From the NCBI GenBank assembly GCA_023436615.1, contig JAEZIO010000038.1, positions 1-35,940 on the forward strand: a stretch of DNA of 35,940 nucleotides, given 5' to 3'. This DNA comes from Pseudomonadota bacterium. GTDB lineage: Bacteria; Pseudomonadota; Alphaproteobacteria; Sphingomonadales; Sphingomonadaceae. Made by a program: the position numbers and the translations under genes. Positions 30,589-35,940 of this stretch are shown in pieces. Position 1 is the stretch's first letter, and each line of letters begins with the position of its first letter. Under the pieces are notes generated by a model. It saw only the letters and a list, made by a program, of their open reading frames with translations. It was not told where the DNA came from and did not search any database.

Positions 30589-32586
30589 ATGTCCGACCTT
30601 TTCTCCTCCTCCCCGCAGCCCGGCACGTCCGACGGCTACGACGCCTCGTCCATCGAGGTACTGGAGGGTCTCGAGCCGGTCCGCCGCCGCCCCGGAATGT
30701 ACATCGGCGGCACCGACGCGCGCGCGCTCCACCACCTCGCCGCCGAAGTCATCGACAATGCGATGGACGAGGCGGTCGCGGGCCACGCCAGCCGCATCGA
30801 GGTCACGCTGGAAACCGGCAATCGCCTCACCGTCAGCGACAACGGCCGCGGAATCCCGGTCGAGGAGCATCCGAAATATCCCGGCAAATCGGCCCTCGAG
30901 GTCATCATGACCACGCTTCACTCGGGCGGGAAGTTCGAGGGCAAGGCGTACAGCACCTCGGGCGGCCTCCACGGAGTCGGCGTTTCGGTCGTCAACGCCT
31001 TGTCGACGGACACCGTCATCGAGGTCGCCCGCGATCGGAAGCTCTACCGCCAGGCCTTCTCCAGGGGCCTCGCCACGTCGAACCTCGAAGAGATCGGCGC
31101 TGCGCCGAACCGCCGCGGCACCACGGTGAGCTTCACGCCCGACCGGGAGATTTTCGGCGAGGATGCGAAATTCAGCGCCGAGCGCCTCTACAAGCTCGCG
31201 CGCTCCAAGGCCTATCTGTTCGCGGGCGTCGAGATCCGCTGGCGCTGCGACCCGTCCCTCGCCAGCGATGCCGTCCCCGAAACCGCCGTCTTCCAGTTCC
31301 CGGGCGGCCTCGCCGATCACCTCCGCGAGCAGCTTGGCGAGAGGCCTTGCGTCACCGCCGAGCCCTTCACCGGCCGCCAGGACTTCCCGCGCACCGAGAC
31401 AGGGGAATCGCAGGGCAGCGCCGAATGGGCGGTCGCCTGGCCGCTCTATTCGGACGGCTCGCAAAGCTATTATTGCAACACGATCCCGACGCCCGACGGC
31501 GGTACCCACGAGGCGGGTCTTCGCGCCGCGCTCACCAAGGGCATCCGCGCGTTCGGCGAGCTCGTCGGCAACAAGCGCGCCAAGGATATCACCGCCGACG
31601 ACGTGTTCAACGGCATCGAGCTGATGCTGAGCGTCTTCATCCGCAACCCGCATTTCCAAAGCCAGACCAAGGACCGCCTGACCTCCCTCGAGGCGGCGCG
31701 CTTCGTCGAGGCCGCCGTCCGCGACCATTTCGACCATTATCTCGCCGACAACATGGACCGCGGCCGCGCGCTCCTCGGCTCGATCGTCGAGCGGATGGAA
31801 GAGCGCCTCAAGCGCCGCGCCGAGCGCGAGGTGCAACGCAAGACCGCGACGTCCGCCCGCAAGCTCCGGCTCCCCGGCAAGCTCACCGACTGCTCGCAGG
31901 ACGCCGCCGAGGGCGCCGAATTGTTCATCGTCGAAGGCGACAGCGCCGGCGGCTCGGCGAAGCAGGCCCGCGACCGCAAGACGCAGGCGATCCTCCCCAT
32001 CCGCGGCAAGATCCTCAACGTCGCCTCCGCCACGCAGGACAAGATCCGCGCCAACAGCGAGATCGCCGACCTCCAGCTCGCGCTCGGCTGCGGCACTCGC
32101 GACCGCTTCAACGAGGAGGCGCTTCGCTACGAGCGGATCATCATCATGACCGACGCCGACGTCGACGGCGCCCACATCGCGACCTTGCTGATGACCTTCT
32201 TCTTCCAGGAAATGCCCGAGCTGGTGCGCCGCGGCCACCTGTTCCTCGCCCAGCCGCCGCTCTACCGCCTCTCGGCCGGCGCCAAGACCCTTTACGCCCG
32301 CGACGACGCCCATCGCGCCGAGCTCGAAGCAACCGAGTTCAAGGGCAAGCAGGTCGAGGTTTCGCGCTTCAAGGGCCTCGGCGAGATGAACCCCAACCAG
32401 CTCAAGGAAACGACGATGAGCCCCGAGACGCGCTCGCTCATCAAGATCACCCTTCCGGCGGAATATGAGGATCGCCAGCCGGTGAAGGACCTCGTCGAGC
32501 GCCTGATGGGCCGCGATCCTTCCAAGCGGTTCGAGTTCATCCAGAACAGCGCTGCGGCTGTGGATGAGGATGCCATCGACGCTTAG
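30589..32586 (+). CDS. parE: DNA topoisomerase IV subunit B
   Basis: 665-residue ATPase subunit of topoisomerase IV, which works with ParC to unlink sister chromosomes. The GHKL ATPase region begins YDASSIEVLEGLEPVRRRPG and includes VIDNAMDEAVAGHA, DNGRGIPVEEHPK and GGLHGVGVSVVNALS. The Toprim domain starts near residue 445 (LFIVEGDSAGGSAKQARDRK, ILPIRGKILNV) with D-A-D-V-D-G-A-H at about 521. The C-terminal FKGLGEMNPNQLKETTM is at about 596. A-R-D-R-K-T-Q-A-I-L-P-I favours ParE over GyrB, as does the length. It lies divergent from hsp20 across 188 bp. Confidence 0.95.
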   Translation: MSDLFSSSPQPGTSDGYDASSIEVLEGLEPVRRRPGMYIGGTDARALHHLAAEVIDNAMDEAVAGHASRIEVTLETGNRLTVSDNGRGIPVEEHPKYPGKSALEVIMTTLHSGGKFEGKAYSTSGGLHGVGVSVVNALSTDTVIEVARDRKLYRQAFSRGLATSNLEEIGAAPNRRGTTVSFTPDREIFGEDAKFSAERLYKLARSKAYLFAGVEIRWRCDPSLASDAVPETAVFQFPGGLADHLREQLGERPCVTAEPFTGRQDFPRTETGESQGSAEWAVAWPLYSDGSQSYYCNTIPTPDGGTHEAGLRAALTKGIRAFGELVGNKRAKDITADDVFNGIELMLSVFIRNPHFQSQTKDRLTSLEAARFVEAAVRDHFDHYLADNMDRGRALLGSIVERMEERLKRRAEREVQRKTATSARKLRLPGKLTDCSQDAAEGAELFIVEGDSAGGSAKQARDRKTQAILPIRGKILNVASATQDKIRANSEIADLQLALGCGTRDRFNEEALRYERIIIMTDADVDGAHIATLLMTFFFQEMPELVRRGHLFLAQPPLYRLSAGAKTLYARDDAHRAELEATEFKGKQVEVSRFKGLGEMNPNQLKETTMSPETRSLIKITLPAEYEDRQPVKDLVERLMGRDPSKRFEFIQNSAAAVDEDAIDA

Positions 32587-32677
32587 TCCGTCATGCCGGA
32601 CTTGATGACCGCATGCGGCACTGTCCGGGGGACAGCGCCGATCGGGCATGGATCCGCCTTCCCCTTTACTCCGCCGC

Positions 32678-32708
32678 AAAAAAAAGAGCGCCCGTTGAAG
32701 GGCGCTCT
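32678..32708 (-). terminator. Strong intrinsic terminator of the small-gene pair
   Basis: On the minus strand a 9-bp stem, AGAGCGCCC with GGGCGCTCT, closes a 6-nt loop (TTCAAC) and is followed by seven or eight T. It lies about 20 bp after the stop of the gene at 32729 and also blocks read-through toward parE. Confidence 0.92.
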
Positions 32709-32728
32709 CTTTCAGTTCTTGAGGTGCG

Positions 32729-32893
32729 CTATTCGGCGCGGTTCGGGTTGGCGTCGCGCCGCTCGGCTTCCGCTCGGGCGGCTCGCGCTTCTGCCTCTGC
32801 GAGGTCGGCATCCGCCCGTGCGAGTCGCACTTCCTGCTCTCTGCGTTCTGCTGCTTCGCGAATCTCGCGCTCTCTCGGATCTTCGTCAGTCAT
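32729..32893 (-). CDS. Small highly charged helical protein
   Basis: 54-residue protein made almost only of Arg, Glu, Ala and Asp (for example EREIREAAERREQEVRLARA, then LAEAEARAARAEAERRDANP), predicted to be one long amphipathic helix. ATG 32893 has GAGGAG 9 nt upstream, and a strong terminator follows the stop, so the gene is expressed. It overlaps the preceding small gene by 8 bp, which suggests coupled translation. No family is recognised. Charge-rich, repetitive composition is all that can be said. Confidence 0.68.
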   Translation of the reverse strand: MTDEDPREREIREAAERREQEVRLARADADLAEAEARAARAEAERRDANPNRAE

Positions 32894-33083
32894 TGTTACG
32901 GTCTCCTCTCCCATTGCGATCGTCGATAGGCTCTTCCCAGGTCCTCTCTTCCGGCTGCTCGATACGCTCACGTCGCTCTTCCTCTCTGCGACGCACCCAT
33001 TCGGGTGGATCGCCCTCGAAAGGCTCGTCGGGGTTCAGACGCGGTGGGTGGTCGGGATCGGGATCGCGCGGCTCTTCTTGCAT
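32886..33083 (-). CDS. Small Pro/Glu/Arg-rich acidic protein
   Basis: 65-residue protein rich in Glu, Asp, Arg and Pro (MQEEPRDPDPDHPPRLNPDE, then P-P-E-W-V-R-R-R-E-E-E-R-R), with no signal or membrane segment and probably disordered. It has the best ribosome binding site in the region: AGAGGAGGT 7 nt before the ATG. It is the first gene of a two-gene unit with 32729-32893 that ends at the strong terminator 32678-32708. Function unknown. Confidence 0.72.
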   Translation of the reverse strand: MQEEPRDPDPDHPPRLNPDEPFEGDPPEWVRRREEERRERIEQPEERTWEEPIDDRNGRGDRNND

Positions 33084-33293
33084 TGCTGACCTCCTCTAAA
33101 CGGGACGCAGCGGGCAGGCAGGCATCGGCGTAAATCGCATGCGCGTCATATGCCCGTCCTTGTGGTCCCCCGAGCAGAAGCGCACGTGATTAACGCAAAT
33201 TAAACGACGCCGTTACTAGCGAACGATAAGGGCGAGCGACCGGGGGCGAGTGGGCCGGTTTAGCTGATGGCCTTCGCACTCAACCTTCTCGTC

Positions 33294-33313
33294 ATTCCCG
33301 CGGAAGCGGGAAT
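33294..33313. repeat. ATTCCCGC...GCGGGAAT palindromic repeat
   Basis: A perfect 8-bp inverted repeat, ATTCCCGC (33294-33301) and GCGGGAAT (33306-33313), around a GGAA loop and preceded by CGTC. It lies 17 bp before the next gene, in the 247-bp space 33084-33330, which otherwise holds no recognisable gene or RNA. This is a very common short intergenic palindrome in proteobacteria. Confidence 0.75.
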
Positions 33314-33330
33314 CCCGCTAAACGACCAGC

Positions 33331-33525
33331 ATGCGGGGTCGAACCAAGGCAATGCTGATGACGGCGACGGCCGTCCTGCTCCTCGTAGGACTGCTGGCTG
33401 GCACTATCTGGAAGATAATTGAAATCGATCGCTGTTACGACAGCGGCGGCATCGTGGTCGGACCGTTGATGCGTGAGCAGCAGTGCGTGACGCCGGCGAC
33501 AAACTCGTCGTCATCCCGGCCTTGA
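33331..33525 (+). CDS. Small single-span membrane protein
   Basis: 64-residue protein: short basic start (MRGRTKAMLM), one membrane helix (MTATAVLLLVGLLAGTIWKI) and an outer part with two cysteines (RCYDSGGIVVGPLMREQQC) that could form a disulfide. ATG 33331 has no Shine-Dalgarno; ATG 33352 is the alternative. The last six residues (NSSSSRP region) and the stop are supplied by a palindromic repeat (33515-33531), so the gene's own end may have been lost. No family is recognised. Confidence 0.6.
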   Translation: MRGRTKAMLMTATAVLLLVGLLAGTIWKIIEIDRCYDSGGIVVGPLMREQQCVTPATNSSSSRP

Positions 33526-33531
33526 GCCGGG
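33515..33531. repeat. CCCGGC...GCCGGG palindromic repeat
   Basis: CCCGGC (33515-33520) and GCCGGG (33526-33531) around CTTGA, with flanks CGTCAT and GACCC, the well-known CGTCATCCCGG..CCGGGACC type of intergenic palindrome. It overlaps the 3' end of the preceding small gene. Confidence 0.75.
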
Positions 33532-33683
33532 ACCCGCCTTATTCTTGCTATCGCTGCAACCAGCACTCGCGGTCTAGCCGCTCGCTCAATTTCAAGACTT
33601 TGAAGGGGTCCCTCTGTGACTGTCACCGGACGGTCACGAAATCCCCTTTCCTACAACCCTCGTTCTATGTTCCAATATGGTTC

Positions 33684-34934
33684 ATGGATAACCTGGTAAA
33701 CGAGCCAACACCGCGGGCGCTCGCGCGCGCCTCTTCGACCCCGCATTCGGCGCCGGTCGAATGGCTGAAGGAGGTCACCCAGGCCTACGTCCCCGAAGGC
33801 GCGTTCGACGAGGGCTTCGAATGGCCGCCTGAGGAGCCCGATCCGGATGAAGCCAAGGCCGAGCGCCTCGCCGAGATCGTCGAGCTGCTTCGCGACGACC
33901 CGAAGGCGCTGGTCCATGTCGCTTCCTCTCTCGCGCCCGAAGACACGCGAAGCGACGGCTGGACGCCGTTCGCCCGCCGTCTGTTCCTCGAAGTCCTGTC
34001 GGAGACCGGCCGGGTCACCACCGCCTGCGACTATGCGAAGCTCACCAAGCAGTCGGCCTATGCCCTGCGCGCCCGCGACCCCTTGTTCGCGGCGAGCTGG
34101 GACGCCGCCTGCGAGCTAGCCCGTGCGCCGCTCGCCGACGCCCTCTACGAGCGCGCCATCGACGGCGTCACCGAAACCCTGACCAGGGACGGCAAGGTGG
34201 TCGCGGAGCGCCACCGCCACGACAACCGCCTGTCGATCGCCGTCCTCCACCGGCTCGACAAACGCTGCGACCGCGCCGCCGAGGCCGGCGCGCGCCACCT
34301 CGCGCTCGTCGCCCGCTGGCACGAATGGCTGGCCCTGGTCGGCAAGGGCGAGGAGCACAGTGTGGAAGGGATGATCGCAAGCCCGTCACACGGTCAACCG
34401 AGTCAACTTCCTCTCGGTGGAAATCCTACAGCGTTGGATTCGGACGGCGCGGACGAGCCCGACGAAATCGACCTGTCCCATCGCTTCCGCGAAACCTGGC
34501 GGGACGGCGAGAAGGTCTGGATGACCGACTTCCCGCCGCCGACCGGCTTTACCGGTTACGAGAGCTGCGAATGGGGCGACCCGGACGAGAATTACGAGCG
34601 CGAATGCACGGCGCAAGAGAGCACCATCCTCGAGGCCGACGCCGCGCGCGCCAAGGCGGCCGATCGCGCCGAAGAGGAAAAGCTGCGCGACACGTGGCTG
34701 GAGCTGTTGAAAGAGGAATGCGCCCCTGCGCGTCATGCTGAATTCGTTTCAGCATCCATTTTGAAGACGGACGGCGAGGGCGGAGGAGAGGATCCTGACC
34801 TTCGGCAGGACGACGAAGGAACGGAGGCCGGGCTAGCGGAGCCGCTCGACGAGGCCGACGAACCGGTCGGGGACCTCGGGCTCGACCCGGAAAGCGATCT
34901 TGCCGAGAATCCAGCCGATCACGTCACGCCATAA
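33684..34934 (+). CDS. Hypothetical protein with terminase-small-subunit-like helical core
   Basis: 416-residue protein. A helical core around residues 65-200 (FLEVLSETGRVTTACDYAKL, TKQSAYALRARDPLFAASWD, PLADALYERAIDGVTETLTR) looks like the helix-turn-helix part of phage terminase small subunits or related DNA-binding proteins, but no other phage gene is near. The C-terminal third is acidic and low complexity, and from about residue 350 it translates a palindromic repeat (34731-34815). ATG 33684 was chosen for its sensible N-terminus (MDNLVNEPTPRALARAS); the frame is open further upstream through repeat-like sequence. Function unknown; the true C-terminus is doubtful. Confidence 0.68.
   Translation: MDNLVNEPTPRALARASSTPHSAPVEWLKEVTQAYVPEGAFDEGFEWPPEEPDPDEAKAERLAEIVELLRDDPKALVHVASSLAPEDTRSDGWTPFARRLFLEVLSETGRVTTACDYAKLTKQSAYALRARDPLFAASWDAACELARAPLADALYERAIDGVTETLTRDGKVVAERHRHDNRLSIAVLHRLDKRCDRAAEAGARHLALVARWHEWLALVGKGEEHSVEGMIASPSHGQPSQLPLGGNPTALDSDGADEPDEIDLSHRFRETWRDGEKVWMTDFPPPTGFTGYESCEWGDPDENYERECTAQESTILEADAARAKAADRAEEEKLRDTWLELLKEECAPARHAEFVSASILKTDGEGGGEDPDLRQDDEGTEAGLAEPLDEADEPVGDLGLDPESDLAENPADHVTP
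34731..34815. repeat. Palindromic repeat translated in frame
   Basis: Starts CGTCATGCTGAA; ATGCTGAA (34735-34742) and TTCAGCAT (34748-34755) form a perfect 8-bp stem, and the element ends in a GGATCCTGACC...CAGGACGACG segment. The type is usually intergenic. Here it lies inside the 33684-34934 frame and is read as R-H-A-E-F-V-S-A-S-I-L-K and following residues. Confidence 0.75.
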
Positions 34935-34973
34935 GGCGCGCGGGGAATCGGGGGTGAATTCGATAATTGCCAT
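34833..34973 (-). CDS. Possible small protein antisense to the hypothetical gene's 3' end
   Basis: A 46-codon minus-strand frame (MAIIEFTPDSPRALWRDVIG, then W-I-L-G-K-I-A-F-R-V-E-P-E-V) lies opposite the acidic tail of the 33684-34934 gene. Its composition (two Trp, Phe/Ile/Val balanced with charges) looks more protein-like than the acidic tail on the other strand. It lacks a Shine-Dalgarno. If the plus gene originally ended before the repeat at 34731, this could be a real gene. Codon third-position GC does not decide, because the frames are in register. Confidence 0.3.
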   Translation of the reverse strand: MAIIEFTPDSPRALWRDVIGWILGKIAFRVEPEVPDRFVGLVERLR

Positions 34974-35096
34974 AACTTGGAAAAAACGCCGATTTCCGCC
35001 ATTCGTTTCCGCATTCGTCCGGTTGCGGTTTCCGCTCACCGCGCTCGAAGTGGCTCCGGGCCGAAGGCGAATTTCGGAAAAGCGGGTTGAGCCGGT

Positions 35097-35940
35097 TCAC
35101 TCCGCCGCGGCGCGGAGGCTCGCCGCCTTGCGCGCTGCCCGGCCGAGGCCGCGGTACTCCAGCCCTGCCCGTTCCGCCTCCTCGCGGTCGTACACGTTGC
35201 GAAGGTCGACGAGCGCTCGGCCGCGCATCCGCTTGGCGAGCTTGTCGAGATCGAGCCCGCGGAACTCGTCCCACTCGGTGACGACGACCAGCGCATCCGC
35301 CCCGTCGGCGACCGCGAGCGCGTTCGGCGCGCTCTCCATGGCCGGCAGCAGCGAAGCGGCATGCTCCATCGCCGCCGGATCGAACGCGCTGACGGTCGCC
35401 CCCCGTTCGATCAGGGCGTTGACGAGCGGGATCGACGGCGCGTCGCGCATGTCGTCGGTGTTGGGCTTGAAGGCGAGGCCCCATACCGCAAAGGTCATCC
35501 CGCTCAGGTCGTCGCCAAAGCGGCTGCGGATCTTGCCAAGCAGCACGTTCTTCTGCACCTCGTTGGCTTCTTCCACCGCTTCGAGAATTCGCATCGGATG
35601 CCCCCGTTCTGCGGCGGTGCGGCGCAGGGCGCTCACGTCCTTGGGGAAGCAACTGCCGCCGTACCCGGTCCCGGCGTAGAGGAAGCTGTAGCCGATCCGA
35701 GGGTCAGAGCCGATGCCCCGACGCACGAGCTCGATGTCGGCCCCGAGATCTTCGGCGAGGTTGGCGAGTTCATTCATGAATGAGATGCGGGTCGCAAGCA
35801 TGGCGTTGGCCGCGTACTTGGTGAGTTCGGCAGAGCGCACGTCCATGACCATGGTGCGGTCGTGATTGAGGGTGAACGGCGCATAGAGGTAGCGCATCAG
35901 TTCCAGTCCGCGCCGGCCGCTCGTGGTGCTGTCGGCACCA
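35097..35940 (-). CDS. ugd: UDP-glucose 6-dehydrogenase (C-terminal part)
   Basis: C-terminal ~280 codons of an NAD-dependent UDP-glucose/GDP-mannose dehydrogenase family enzyme, which oxidises UDP-glucose to UDP-glucuronate for cell-surface polysaccharides. The N-terminal NAD-binding domain lies right of 35940. Visible landmarks: DVRSAELTKYAANAMLATRI, the catalytic-Cys block YAGTGYGGSCFPKD, VWGLAFKPNTDDMRDAPSIP and VVTEWDEFRGLDL. The last incomplete codons continue STTSGRRGLELMRYLYAPF as in UDP-glucose dehydrogenases. It ends in an Ala/Arg-rich tail. The pattern favours UDP-glucose over GDP-mannose dehydrogenase. Confidence 0.93.
   Translation of the reverse strand, partial: GADSTTSGRRGLELMRYLYAPFTLNHDRTMVMDVRSAELTKYAANAMLATRISFMNELANLAEDLGADIELVRRGIGSDPRIGYSFLYAGTGYGGSCFPKDVSALRRTAAERGHPMRILEAVEEANEVQKNVLLGKIRSRFGDDLSGMTFAVWGLAFKPNTDDMRDAPSIPLVNALIERGATVSAFDPAAMEHAASLLPAMESAPNALAVADGADALVVVTEWDEFRGLDLDKLAKRMRGRALVDLRNVYDREEAERAGLEYRGLGRAARKAASLRAAAE

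Noticed and set aside
30475..32811. A 778-codon open frame on the minus strand opposite parE
   Set aside because: It is the mirror of parE's GC-rich codon bias; the translation is low-complexity Arg/Ala/Gly/Glu with no motifs, while the plus strand has complete ParE motifs.
33249..33275. tRNA-like start (GGGCCGGTTTAGCTGATGG)
   Set aside because: There is no anticodon arm, T-arm or acceptor complement downstream, so it cannot fold as a tRNA.
33684..34934. Prophage remnant because of the terminase-small-subunit-like core
   Set aside because: No other phage gene, integrase or attachment site is near; one helical similarity is not enough.

Overview
The window is high-GC (roughly two thirds G+C), densely packed DNA that reads as the chromosome of a Sphingomonas-like alphaproteobacterium (order Sphingomonadales). 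Pointers are a GcrA cell-cycle regulator, the petABC (fbcFBC) bc1 operon, aerobic hemF, a separate glyQ, a large TonB-dependent receptor beside a TPR-sulfotransferase, paired TraB/GumN proteins and Asn-rich small lipoproteins. There is no rRNA, tRNA, CRISPR array, insertion sequence or convincing prophage. No stretch above 300 bases lacks a gene.

Layout. 1-491: start of glyQ (minus, cut by the window edge). 611-2561: two tandem TraB/GumN paralogs. 2616-7572: the conserved translation cluster rplY - pth - ychF, interrupted by an antisense TIR/TolB-like/TPR gene and a 2OG-Fe(II) oxygenase gene. 7569-12847: minus-strand block of a small membrane protein, PAP2 phosphatase, TonB receptor and TPR-sulfotransferase. 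12938-14010: MaoC-like hydratase and a Gly/Tyr-rich lipoprotein. 14108-16918: petA-petB-petC (minus). 17110-20113: hemF, a GNAT acetyltransferase, an antisense polytopic membrane protein, lipB. 20197-22177: two Asn-rich lipoproteins, then queE-queC. 22334-26439: DUF3617-like protein, hslO, argD, a secreted coiled-coil protein and an M15-like peptidase. 26594-27236: two tiny genes bounded by three related hairpin repeats. 27244-29838: ABC-2 permease, gcrA, PhyH-type dioxygenase. 29903-32586: hsp20 with a possible RNA thermometer, and parE. 32729-34973: small charged proteins and a hypothetical gene with a palindromic repeat read through in frame. 35097-35940: UDP-glucose dehydrogenase (5' end cut).

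Most genes are housekeeping: translation (glyQ, rplY, pth, ychF), respiration and cofactors (petABC, hemF, lipB, queE/queC), arginine synthesis (argD), protein quality control (hslO, hsp20), chromosome topology (parE) and cell-cycle control (gcrA). Accessory interest lies in the TIR protein, the several families of short palindromic repeats (two of which end exactly 5 bp before a start codon), the hairpin-bounded mini-genes at 26.6-27.2 kb, and a predicted hairpin covering the hsp20 Shine-Dalgarno. I see no clear undescribed multi-gene system. These are the leads I would follow. All calls come from reading the sequence and translations; no database search was run.
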